Source: Neptunomonas marina
GTDB taxonomy: Bacteria; Pseudomonadota; Gammaproteobacteria; Pseudomonadales; Balneatricaceae
Direction: 5' to 3'
Assembly: GCF_004005935.1 (NCBI RefSeq)
Contig: NZ_SACQ01000003.1
Span: 1-64,000, forward strand
Length of the DNA: 64,000 bases
The notes beneath the pieces were generated by a model. It had not been told where the DNA came from, did not search any database, and saw nothing but the letters and a program-made list of their open reading frames with translations. The position numbers and the translations under genes were made by a program. Below, piece after piece: positions 1 through 7,195 of the stretch (positions within the stretch are counted from its first letter, which is position 1; the number at the start of each line of letters is the position of its first letter).

Positions 1-228
1 CGATGCCCTGTCGCTTGAGGGCATGATAAACACGTGGACTGCCGTATGTTTCACGGCTTTTACGAAAGATGTCTCGTATATACGCCAATAAGCGCCGATC
101 TTGTTGCGCTCTTTTGCTCTGACTACGCCCACACCAAGCATAGAAACCACTGCGTGATACGCCCAGAAACCGGCACAGCATGTTGACCTTATAAAACCTT
201 CTATAACGGTCTATGAACCTGAACTTTT
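1..228 (-). CDS. IS3-family transposase OrfB, partial
   Basis: This is the N-terminal part of the DDE integrase-type OrfB of an IS3 element, cut by the window edge. The reading frame runs through FRFIDRYRRFYKVNMLCRFL, GVSRSGFYAWCGR and SRETYGSPRVYHALKRQGI. These match the HTH_21 region before the catalytic domain of IS3 OrfB proteins. The catalytic DDE residues would lie beyond the window. It is in the -1 frame relative to orfA. An A-rich slippery stretch (AAAAG on the minus strand, about 224-228) lies at the overlap, so it is probably made as an OrfAB fusion by programmed frameshifting. The slippery site is inferred from position and the family habit. Confidence 0.8.
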
Positions 229-564
229 CCGCTGTCTCTCCGCGAGAAATTGTTGCCACTTTTTTAGCAGATCATTCTCCGTTTTCAGCTGCTGGACCTG
301 CTTTTCCAGCTGACGAATTCGTTCGTTTTCACTGACTGTACGCGGTTTTTTAACCAGCTTTTCCCGGTTGTCCGACACGATCTTTCCTTCTCGATATTCC
401 TTTCGCCACCGAGACAACATGAAGGGGTGAATGCCGAGTGACTCCGCAACACCTTTCACGCTTGCCCCTTTTAAGTGACTCAGCTTAACAGCTTTAGACT
501 TGAACTCATTGCTGTACTGTCGCGTCTTCTTTGGATTTTTATATGCTGGCACTGAACACCTCAA
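211..564 (-). CDS. IS3-family transposase OrfA
   Basis: A 117-aa helix-turn-helix protein of the HTH_Tnp_1 family. It binds the IS ends and supplies the N-terminal half of the OrfAB transposase. The N-terminus has the YSNEFKSKAVKLS stretch and a recognition helix region around ESLGIHPFMLSRWRKEY. The C-terminus is a leucine-zipper-like coiled coil (IRQLEKQVQQLKTENDLLKK) typical of IS3 OrfA. Length is normal for the family (about 90-120 aa). The stop codon lies inside the orfB reading frame, which fits translational coupling by -1 frameshift. Confidence 0.88.
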   Translation of the reverse strand: MRCSVPAYKNPKKTRQYSNEFKSKAVKLSHLKGASVKGVAESLGIHPFMLSRWRKEYREGKIVSDNREKLVKKPRTVSENERIRQLEKQVQQLKTENDLLKKWQQFLAERQRKSSGS

Positions 565-605
565 CTCAATTAGATTGAGGTGTCCACTAAACCGGGGGAA
601 CTACA

Positions 606-633
606 CCAGTCCAACAACATGCGCTTGTTAGGT
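606..633 (-). other. Truncated attC site, cut by IS3 insertion
   Basis: On the minus strand the stop codon of the SUKH gene lies inside ACCTAAC (627-633), a good R'' core (RYYYAAC), followed by AAGCGC. This is how attC sites of gammaproteobacterial chromosomal integrons begin. About 22 bp further on the IS3 terminus starts, so the L' and R' half of the attC is missing. This cassette should no longer be excisable by the integrase unless the IS leaves precisely. Confidence 0.7.
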
Positions 634-1197
634 GCTTTTCTGGTGATAAATAATATTGCCGTCTGTGTCATAGACATCCTCATGTCGCATTATACGAGAC
701 ATGAGTTCTTTCAACGACTCCGCTACCTTTAAACTATTACCGTCATCTGTCTCTACAACTACCACTCTCGGATTCACAGTTGAGTTACTGTAATCTAGGG
801 CTAGCCACGTGTGACCATCACCTTCAATGGCAATGTGACTTGCGGGAAGGTCCCACTCCCAACCTGAGGTTGCAGAGTCATGAATAGAGTAATCTGCATT
901 GGGGTTAATATTTGCAATATCACCAGTTGTATAGAAATCTTCGCCAAAATAGTAATTTATTGATTCATTATCACTCGGAGGGAGTTTAAATACGCTGCCA
1001 TATTCTATTGATTGAAATAAAATGTACTCTTCAGGCAGTTCAAAGCCATACTTATCCTTGAAGTAATCAAATGAATCTTCAATGGAGTAAACACGATAAT
1101 TTTCAACTTCTCGGAGTTCACCACATTCGGTGCACACAAAGTATGCAGTGCCATCAATAATGTCAGGGTTTTCGAGTTCTTTTCTGCAACATTTCAT
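628..1197 (-). CDS. SUKH (SMI1/KNR4) family protein in an integron cassette
   Basis: A 189-aa protein that I place in the SUKH superfamily from LPEEYILFQ, a middle acidic/aromatic region, and HIAIEGDGHTWLALDY near residues 120-137. The N-terminus adds a short Cys-rich segment (Cys3, Cys4, Cys22, Cys25) that could be a small zinc ribbon. SUKH proteins are often immunity proteins for polymorphic or contact-dependent toxins, but no toxin gene is seen here. The gene fills a cassette: its start is 16 bp from the R' core of the SIR2 cassette attC, and its stop codon lies in its own attC R'' core. It is the second cassette from the left attI. Function beyond the family is unknown. Confidence 0.75.
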   Translation of the reverse strand: MKCCRKELENPDIIDGTAYFVCTECGELREVENYRVYSIEDSFDYFKDKYGFELPEEYILFQSIEYGSVFKLPPSDNESINYYFGEDFYTTGDIANINPNADYSIHDSATSGWEWDLPASHIAIEGDGHTWLALDYSNSTVNPRVVVVETDDGNSLKVAESLKELMSRIMRHEDVYDTDGNIIYHQKST

Positions 1198-1212
1198 CGT
1201 AGAGTTCCGGAC

Positions 1213-1316
1213 ACCTAACGCCGCGCTCAGCCGCAGACAAAAATGGCGCTTGATTTGCCGGGTTTATGGCAAAACGAGTGACAGTTTTGCCTATCGGTTG
1301 CAGCGCCTTGTTAAAC
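1213..1316 (-). other. attC recombination site of the SIR2 cassette
   Basis: A 104-bp attC. On the minus strand it begins with R'' GTTTAAC followed by AAGGCGCTG, and ends with GAGCGCGGC then R' GTTAGGT. Both cores fit the RYYYAAC / GTTRRRY consensus. The outer arms can pair (AGCGC with GCGCT). The centre holds a second inverted repeat, GGCAAAAC...GTTTTGCC (about 1268-1291), which would form the variable terminal stem. This is the normal architecture of a folded bottom-strand attC. It separates the SIR2 gene from the SUKH gene. Confidence 0.85.
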
Positions 1317-1317
1317 G

Positions 1318-2871
1318 TTACCAGCCCCATTTCAGCTTATCGTAAAGAGCGGCCAACTTCCTGAAATTACTGGCGTAGTTTGATTTTTTATAATCTATCT
1401 TTTCAATATTTTCTATCAGAAAGTTACCTAAAACATCTAAATCAATTTTTTCTCTTTCAAGAAACGGTATGTAGGCTGATGCATTTTCTGGAGTACATGA
1501 AGAAATGACATCTTCGATTGCCATATCTTTATACCTTGTCAAGAATGGCCTCTTATATTGGCTAACCTGAAATGATTCAAAGTTTCTTTTAACAATTTTA
1601 TCAAGTCGTATTGATGATTCTTGATACTTTTCTTCAGAATCAATTCCAACAGAGCTTAGATATTTAAAGGCTGGAATATTTGGTGTATTTCTTGATAATC
1701 GCTGTAGAACATTATCGACAACTTGCTGGCTATCATAATCACCATTCTCAAAGACTAAATCATTGATAAGATCTTCAATTTCTATCGATGCATAACCTAT
1801 TGGGGATGGCCCGACAATTTCTTGGTTAGCAACACCAACACCAACTAGAAATTCAACATCTTCCTTTGACTCAATTTCATCAATATCAACAACACAAATT
1901 TTCTTTTCTGGCTCTGAAGATTGAACTAGCTCATATAACTGCTCTTTACAGTATCTTAATACTCTTGCAGGAATTTTTCTTTTTGTTGCATCGATAGCTT
2001 CATATACATCGCTAAAGTCATTAGTTTTAACAAGGACTAGAGGTATTTGAACACCGTCAATTGTTAAGTATGTATCAGAAATATTCGGAGATTCATCTGG
2101 TGATAGCCTTTGCACAAATATTAAGTTTTTTCGTAACTGCTCAATATTATCCTTACCAATACATGAAGCTATAGCTCTAAGTAGGCTGCTAATATTTTCA
2201 TCAGATATCGAATAACCCAAAAAGACTATTGGATGCTCAACAAATAACGTTATTAACTTTGCTGCCAAATAGGTGTTTTTCTCATTAAAATCATCATAAT
2301 CTTCATTCGTCAAAATCAGCGATGAGGGCTCACTAGAGCAACCGTGAATTTTGTATATTTCCCCAATTTCCTGTGGATTAGAAAAAAGAAGCTCTTGTTG
2401 ACCAATATACAGTTCATATTCCGGAAACAATTGCTCTAGAAAAAGATCCCAGTTTGTTGTTATTACTCCGTCCACATTCAAACTGGAAAGTAATTTAACT
2501 TCTTCTTTGTACTCTGAGTCAATTGCTATTGATTGATCTAAAGATGACAAGTAATTACATATTTCTATTCTCAAGGCTGATGTAGCGTCAGATATCTTGC
2601 TTTTATGCAACTCTACGCTTTCTTTATATTCTTCAGCAGTCCACCAGTATTCATTAAAATCTTCTGCTAATAGTCTTGCTACAGCTGGATAACTTCCATC
2701 AGCAGCTGCTAAATAGTATTCAAAGGGTTTACCTGTAACGCAAAACTTTTCAAGCAAGCCCTTCCAATCTTCTAGCTGTAGGTAGCGCCTAGAAAATCCT
2801 GATCCTACGAATAGAAACGGACCAGCCGATCTAGACTGAAAAATTTCTATAAGACTGTCCTTTATTTCCAT
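1318..2871 (-). CDS. SIR2-like domain protein, probable anti-phage NADase, first cassette of left array
   Basis: A 517-aa protein with an N-terminal SIR2-like (SIR2_2) NAD-binding fold. Visible motifs are GSGFS (23-27), TTNWD (138-142, candidate catalytic Asn140), KIHG (174-177, candidate catalytic His176) and FLGYSISD (217-224). Stand-alone SIR2-like proteins with an extra C-terminal sensor region act in defence systems such as Thoeris and DSR, where they deplete NAD+ on infection. The C-terminal part from about residue 300 is unrecognised and may be the sensor. The gene is AT-richer than the flanking chromosome. It sits directly next to the left attI-like site as the most recently inserted type of position. 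The defence role is inferred from the family, not shown. Confidence 0.75.
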   Translation of the reverse strand: MEIKDSLIEIFQSRSAGPFLFVGSGFSRRYLQLEDWKGLLEKFCVTGKPFEYYLAAADGSYPAVARLLAEDFNEYWWTAEEYKESVELHKSKISDATSALRIEICNYLSSLDQSIAIDSEYKEEVKLLSSLNVDGVITTNWDLFLEQLFPEYELYIGQQELLFSNPQEIGEIYKIHGCSSEPSSLILTNEDYDDFNEKNTYLAAKLITLFVEHPIVFLGYSISDENISSLLRAIASCIGKDNIEQLRKNLIFVQRLSPDESPNISDTYLTIDGVQIPLVLVKTNDFSDVYEAIDATKRKIPARVLRYCKEQLYELVQSSEPEKKICVVDIDEIESKEDVEFLVGVGVANQEIVGPSPIGYASIEIEDLINDLVFENGDYDSQQVVDNVLQRLSRNTPNIPAFKYLSSVGIDSEEKYQESSIRLDKIVKRNFESFQVSQYKRPFLTRYKDMAIEDVISSCTPENASAYIPFLEREKIDLDVLGNFLIENIEKIDYKKSNYASNFRKLAALYDKLKWGW

Positions 2872-2902
2872 ATCTCTAATTCTCTAACTTAACTTTCTAA
2901 AC

Positions 2903-3056
2903 GTTTAACAGTACAATTATGATGCCGTACCGGCATCATAATAATTATTAAAATGACTTCATTCTAATTCTGAGCAGCCAGTCAACTAATTTCTAACCTT
3001 TTGATATATTTAAACTTTTCCAACACCACCTTCCTTGTCGAAAAAATAGAGTGGCA
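2903..3056 (-). other. attI-like integron docking site without integrase (attI copy A)
   Basis: On the minus strand a perfect cassette core GTTAAAC (2903-2909) borders the SIR2 cassette. Next to it is a hairpin GATGCCG-TAC-CGGCATC (2921-2937). Then come GGCATCATAATAATTATT and AAATGACTTCATTCTA (ending at 2966), a 74-nt variable middle, and AAAAAATAGAGTGGCA (3041-3056). The same elements in the same order, with a 72-nt middle, lie beside intI at 46304-46454. The two copies differ at one of 35 positions in the first block. No integrase or LexA box follows here. The rest of the space to 3247 shows no coding content I can support. Confidence 0.75.
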
Positions 3057-3247
3057 CGCCGCGCCATTAAATTCCGAAAATCGTGCTGCGCGGCTGACTA
3101 ACGCACTGGTAAGGCAGTAGTAGATCAGAAACACCTTAATTAGCCAATAAAACCGTAGCGGTTTACCTAAGCTGGATCAAGCGGTATAGGTGGGTTTTGT
3201 GGGTTCGACTTGCGTCAGGGAGGTGTGAGGTGCACGGTGGTTAGAGT

Positions 3248-3285
3248 ACAGCGCTCTTGTAACGGCCTGTTAACAAGAGCGCTGT
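3248..3285. terminator. Strong hairpin after cydB, terminator-like
   Basis: A perfect 13-bp inverted repeat (ACAGCGCTCTTGT at 3248-3260 and its complement at 3273-3285) with a 12-nt loop lies 12 bp past the cydB stop. There is no clear T-run, so termination may be partial. If so, cydAB transcripts could continue into the left cassette array, which lies on the same strand. Confidence 0.5.
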
Positions 3286-3297
3286 GTCTGGAGGGGG

Positions 3298-4296
3298 TTA
3301 GTAGTATTTCAGTTCATCCACTTTGCCCCAGAAGACGCGATACGCGAAGGCGGTGTAACAGATGATGATTGGAACAACCACAATAGCGCCCCATAGGATG
3401 ATGGTGAGTGACTCGGGCGCTGCGGCGGCATCCCAAATCGTCAATTGGCCGGGGACGATATATGGGAAGAAGCTAACGGCTAAGCCAAAGAAGCACAGCA
3501 GGAAGATCGCAACAGCCGATACAAAGGGCACCCAGCAGCTACGGTCTTGGGGTTTTGGCAGCTTATTAAGTACCGCATAGCTAAACGCGAACAACCCCAT
3601 ACACAGGATCGGTAGCGGCGCTAGGTATAGCACGTTCGGCCAGCTTAACCAGCGCTCGTATACGGTTGGGTTGATCCATGGGTTTACCACCGATACCGCG
3701 ATGGTGCCGATCACTCCCAGCCAGATGGTGCGTTTGGCCCAGTTAATAGCGCGCTGCTGAAGATCGCCTTCGGTTTTCATCACCAACCAGCAGGCACCAA
3801 TAAAGCTATAGGCCGCTGCAACGCCCAGCGCACTTAAGATGCTAAATGCGATCGCCGCCCCGCTCTTTTCAAACCCCATAACGTACATACCCAGCATGTA
3901 ACCTTGGCTCAGTGCCGCTAGTAGAGATCCGATCTTAAATACGCGGTTCCATGTGGGTTTGTGGCCAAACGGGGCCTTGGCTCTAAAATCAAATGCAACG
4001 CCCCGCAGAATTAAGCTGATCAACAGAATAGCGGTTGGCATGTAGAGCTCGCGTAGGATCAAGCTGTGCGCCGGTGGGAAGGCGATTAGCAACAAGCCCA
4101 CCGCCAGCACAAGCCAGGTTTCGTTGGCATCCCAAAACGGGCCAATCGATGCGATCATGCGGTCGTTGTGTTCGTCGTTATCGAGCGGTAGCAAGATGCC
4201 AACGCCTAAGTCGTAACCATCTAGCACCGCATACAAGATGACCGATAAACCCATTAAGCCGATAAAGATAATGGCTAATGTGTGTGCATCAAACAT
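3298..4296 (-). CDS. cydB: Cytochrome bd-type quinol oxidase subunit II, cio-like
   Basis: Subunit II of a bd-type terminal oxidase, a membrane protein that with CydA oxidises quinol and reduces O2 to water. The 332-aa length and the start FDAHTLAIIFIGLMGLSVIL fit the shorter CioB-like branch rather than the 378-aa E. coli CydB. The motif DGYDLGVGILLP and GPFWDANETWLVLAVG are classic CydB signatures, and about eight to nine membrane helices are visible. The start codon overlaps the cydA stop by 8 nt, so the two are translationally coupled. A second, different cydB lies at the right end of the window. Confidence 0.93.
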   Translation of the reverse strand: MFDAHTLAIIFIGLMGLSVILYAVLDGYDLGVGILLPLDNDEHNDRMIASIGPFWDANETWLVLAVGLLLIAFPPAHSLILRELYMPTAILLISLILRGVAFDFRAKAPFGHKPTWNRVFKIGSLLAALSQGYMLGMYVMGFEKSGAAIAFSILSALGVAAAYSFIGACWLVMKTEGDLQQRAINWAKRTIWLGVIGTIAVSVVNPWINPTVYERWLSWPNVLYLAPLPILCMGLFAFSYAVLNKLPKPQDRSCWVPFVSAVAIFLLCFFGLAVSFFPYIVPGQLTIWDAAAAPESLTIILWGAIVVVPIIICYTAFAYRVFWGKVDELKYY

Positions 4297-5674
4297 AGCT
4301 TTTTACCTCTTCGACGATAGCCTTGCCAATACGAGCCCGTGCATCAACAGCCTCTTCGGGGCGGATCTCTTCAATTTCAACGGCACGGCGCGCCATCACA
4401 AATAGTGTGTTTAGGTAGGCACCTAACAGCACCACATACAGGGTGCAGTACATCACCAGAGAGATCGCCACATTGCCGGGCGCAATGTCGGTGGCGGCTT
4501 GCTGTGTTGTTAACACGCCGCTTACCAACCAAGGCTGGCGGCCAATTTCAGTGACATACCAACCGGCAAGCGTTGCTACCCAGCCAGAAAAGCTCATAGC
4601 GACCACCAGCTTTAATACAGTGGGGCTAACCTGTTTTTCCCGTAGTAGCTGATAACTGCCCAACCACGCGGTTAGTATCATCAGAACGCCAATACCCACC
4701 ATGACACGGAAGCCGTAAAACACGGGCGCAACCGGCGGATGGTTACCCTCAAAGTCGTTTAAGCCTTGTAGTTCGCCATCGATATCGTGTTTGAGAATCA
4801 GGCTGGCAAGGCCGGGAATACCAATCTCAAAGTGGTTTTCGCGAGTTTCCTCGTCTGGAATCGCAAATAGCAGCAGCGGAACACGGCTTTCGGTTTCCCA
4901 GATACCCTCCATCGCCGCGATCTTTTGTGGTTGGTGCTCCAATGTGTTGAGGCCGTGGAAGTCACCCACCAGCGCTTGCAAGGGCGCCAAAATGGCCGCA
5001 ACAAAAAGCGCAACTTTCAACGTGAGCTTAGGTGCGCGTTTGTCATCACCTTTTAGTAAGCGATAAGCGCTGATACCTGCAATTAAGAAGGCGGCGGTCA
5101 AGGCCGATGCCATCACCATATGGGTAAGACGATAGGGAAAGGATGGGTTAAACACGATATCAAACCAGCTTGTGGCGTGGGCTACCCCATCGCGCATCTC
5201 AAAGCCCTGCGGGGTTTGCATCCACGAGTTCAGCGCCAGTATCCAAAATGCCGAAAGCGCGGTACCCACCGCAACAATCACGGTAGCAGCGGTATGCACA
5301 CGGTTTGATACGCGGTTCATACCAAAGAGCATGATGCCTAAGAAGCCGGCCTCAAGGAAAAACGCGGTTAATACCTCATAGCCCAGCAAAGGCCCGGCGA
5401 TGTTACCCACCGTTTCCATAAAACCTGGCCAGTTGGTACCAAACTGAAACGACATGGTAATGCCGCTCACAACACCCAGTGCAAAGGTCAGCGCAAAGAT
5501 CTTCACCCAGAAGCGATAGGCCCGTAACCACACCGGATCGCCCGTTTGATTAAAGCGCACTTTGAAAAATACCAGAAACCAGCTCAACGCGATGGTTATG
5601 GTGGGAAATAGGATATGAAAGCTCACATTTGCGGCAAATTGAATCCGCGAGAGCATTAGAGTTTCTTCAAACAT
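4289..5674 (-). CDS. cydA: Cytochrome bd-type quinol oxidase subunit I, short Q-loop (cio-like)
   Basis: Subunit I of the bd oxidase, which carries haems b558, b595 and d and the quinol site. I choose the start at 5674 (MFEETLMLSRIQFAANVSFH), because GAGGTGG lies 5 nt upstream, giving 461 aa; the longer frame adds a non-conserved N-terminus. His at the SFHILFP position (haem ligand), the GRQPW motif and TQQAATDIAP are visible. The protein lacks the long C-terminal Q-loop insertion of E. coli CydA, which places it in the short-loop group that includes the cyanide-insensitive CioA enzymes. Cyanide insensitivity itself cannot be read from sequence. A possible FNR/Anr box lies upstream at 6019-6032. 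Confidence 0.93.
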   Translation of the reverse strand: MFEETLMLSRIQFAANVSFHILFPTITIALSWFLVFFKVRFNQTGDPVWLRAYRFWVKIFALTFALGVVSGITMSFQFGTNWPGFMETVGNIAGPLLGYEVLTAFFLEAGFLGIMLFGMNRVSNRVHTAATVIVAVGTALSAFWILALNSWMQTPQGFEMRDGVAHATSWFDIVFNPSFPYRLTHMVMASALTAAFLIAGISAYRLLKGDDKRAPKLTLKVALFVAAILAPLQALVGDFHGLNTLEHQPQKIAAMEGIWETESRVPLLLFAIPDEETRENHFEIGIPGLASLILKHDIDGELQGLNDFEGNHPPVAPVFYGFRVMVGIGVLMILTAWLGSYQLLREKQVSPTVLKLVVAMSFSGWVATLAGWYVTEIGRQPWLVSGVLTTQQAATDIAPGNVAISLVMYCTLYVVLLGAYLNTLFVMARRAVEIEEIRPEEAVDARARIGKAIVEEVKSYV

Positions 5675-6270
5675 AATCCACCTCAAGATTAATGCTGAAC
5701 AACTAGAGCGCCTGCATAACACAAGCACTCATGAAAAAGCGCTGTTGAGCCAGCAAACCGTGCATCTCTTATGCTCAGTTGCTAACTACACCTTCGACTT
5801 CGCAGCACAGCTACTCAGTTTTGGTTCAAATCGGCTCTTCCGTGAGAGGTGAGCAAAGCGTTCAACGCCCTACTCGCGTTTATGCTCCTCTGCCAAGTGT
5901 TAGTCGTCAGCTAGCCCTATAGCCGGTGATCTGCGCCGCTTATTCATTGCGTAGCGATCTATATCACTTGAGTTTTTATTTATGAATTTTCAGTATTTTC
6001 TGAAATCTTAGCATTTTATTGATCCATGTCAAATGTTTCATTGCACTCAACTTGACAGTCAACCATGCATAAACGCAGTCATACTCTTATGCGTATTCAA
6101 TGAACAAAACTGGGGTAAATGCTGTGTCGGGGTAAGTCTTGAAGGTGCAAAGGCGAAGAAACAGAAACACACAGGCGCCATAAGAGGTGCCGCATACATA
6201 GGACAGAGAAGCACTCTGCCCTGTAATGCTTAGATAGATAAACGCATTAAATGAGGAAGCTTAGAAGTGA
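5675..6270. other. Intergenic region upstream of cydA
   Basis: About 600 bp without a gene I can support. Short frames on the plus strand have no ribosome site and no recognisable product. The region presumably holds the cydAB promoter. The only motif I can point to is an FNR-like box (separate entry). No tRNA, repeat or attC-like structure was seen. Confidence 0.6.
6019..6032. promoter_or_regulatory. Candidate FNR/Anr box
   Basis: TTGATCCATGTCAA matches the FNR/Anr palindrome TTGAT-N4-ATCAA with one mismatch. It lies about 345 bp before the cydA start, which is far unless the transcript has a long leader. Oxygen-responsive control of bd oxidases by FNR or Anr is well known, so the site is plausible but unproven. 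Confidence 0.4.
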
Positions 6271-6600
6271 CTAGCGGCCGAAATACTGATCAATCAATTG
6301 CGGCAGATGATCAAAGACTTGCTGTTCAAGATCGTCTATCGGTGTGTCGAGTGCTGCCAAGTACCGCTGCGCTTGATCCCGTGTTAGTAGGCGTGAACCG
6401 ATACCGTAATCTAACTCGGGAAGGTTTTTATCGTCGCGCGGGCTTACATCCCACTTGATAAAGTCAGGAAACCGCGCTGCCAATTTCTGCTGCGCGACAC
6501 CACTAAAGTCAACAACATGGTTAGCTCCCTGCGGCCCTAAACACCCAGCTTCTATGCGGAAAATAACGGTAATCTTCTTGTTATCTGGGAGCTGTGTCAT
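6271..6600 (-). CDS. Conserved-looking hypothetical protein
   Basis: A 109-aa soluble protein that I do not recognise. It has a hydrophobic beta-like start (KKITVIFRIEAGCLGPQG), a central acidic/proline segment (WDVSPRDDKNLPELDYGIG) and a helical C-terminus. There is no signal peptide or membrane segment. It stands alone between cydA and the GGDEF-EAL gene, on the minus strand with about 600 bp free on its upstream side. Codon use looks like the neighbours, so it is probably a real gene. Confidence 0.6.
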   Translation of the reverse strand: MTQLPDNKKITVIFRIEAGCLGPQGANHVVDFSGVAQQKLAARFPDFIKWDVSPRDDKNLPELDYGIGSRLLTRDQAQRYLAALDTPIDDLEQQVFDHLPQLIDQYFGR

Positions 6601-7195
6601 GGTCAGTCCTTTGTTGGCTGGGTTTGAGTGGCCTGTTTATTATGCTTATAAGATATAAAAGGCTACGTTTTTTATGTAATTGTCTGATAAATATAGTTTT
6701 TACTAACCACTTTTCAAGCAACACTAGCTAACTTATTTACCTATTTTGTCTAGTTTGTGTCCTGTTTACCGCCACCAGCGGGTAACGGTCAGTTTACCAA
6801 CCGACAAATCTCACTCAGCCCTATGCAGCACTACCGCATCCGACGTGTTTATGGCGAACACAACCAAACAATTAGCCCCATGCTTATATGCAGCAGCGCT
6901 CTTCAAGCGTTTTGTTTAAATCCACCCGCAGGTACAACACCCTATCACTGCCTATCGGCGTTTTTTTGCGCACTTATAAGTCACTCAACGCACCATAAAA
7001 ACAAAGACTTAAAAGGCAATATTCTGGTTTTATATTTAATTTCTGAAGATCGATCAGCCAAGACCCCAGCCATTCACTCTTTGTTGGCTTAAAGTAACAC
7101 CGAAGGGCCTTAAAAAGTGGACTATGATATAAGTTAAAAAGAACAATAGAGGTCGTTCCCGCTGTAGCCTCTTCACAATGGATTTGGAGAGCTGT
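6601..7195. other. Non-coding AT-rich region
   Basis: About 595 bp between divergent genes. Open frames here are short, lack ribosome sites and show no recognisable protein. The stretch near 7105-7140 (AAAAAGTGGACTATGATATAAG) is AT-rich and could hold the promoter of the sensor gene. Nothing else stands out. Confidence 0.5.

Larger units (their letters stand above)
1..605 (-). mobile_element. Partial IS3-family insertion sequence
   Basis: An IS3-family element lies on the minus strand and runs off the left edge of the window. It carries orfA (211-564) and the start of orfB, joined by a probable -1 frameshift. Its 5' end is near base 605, where the minus strand reads TGTAGTTCCCCCGGTTTAG, a typical IS3-type terminus beginning with TG. 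A short inverted repeat (ACCTCAA...TTGAGGT, about 557-580) lies between the terminus and orfA. The element has inserted into the attC site of the neighbouring integron cassette, leaving only about 28 bp of that attC (606-633). The far end and the target duplication are outside the window. Confidence 0.85.

Noticed and set aside
2932-2966. Pc promoter in the conserved attI block
   Set aside because: On the minus strand TATGAT or TATTAT could be a -10, but no good -35 lies at 16-18 bp. I do not list it as a feature.
3057-3247. Remnant of a second integrase next to attI copy A
   Set aside because: Translation of this stretch by eye shows no IntI motif and there is no LexA-type box. It is too short for more than a small fragment.
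5675-5728. Longer N-terminus of CydA
   Set aside because: The extra 18 residues are Cys/Arg-rich and unlike CydA, while GAGGTGG lies just before the ATG at 5674.
5730-6000. tRNA gene in the gap upstream of cydA
   Set aside because: No cloverleaf arms or T-loop consensus could be made out.
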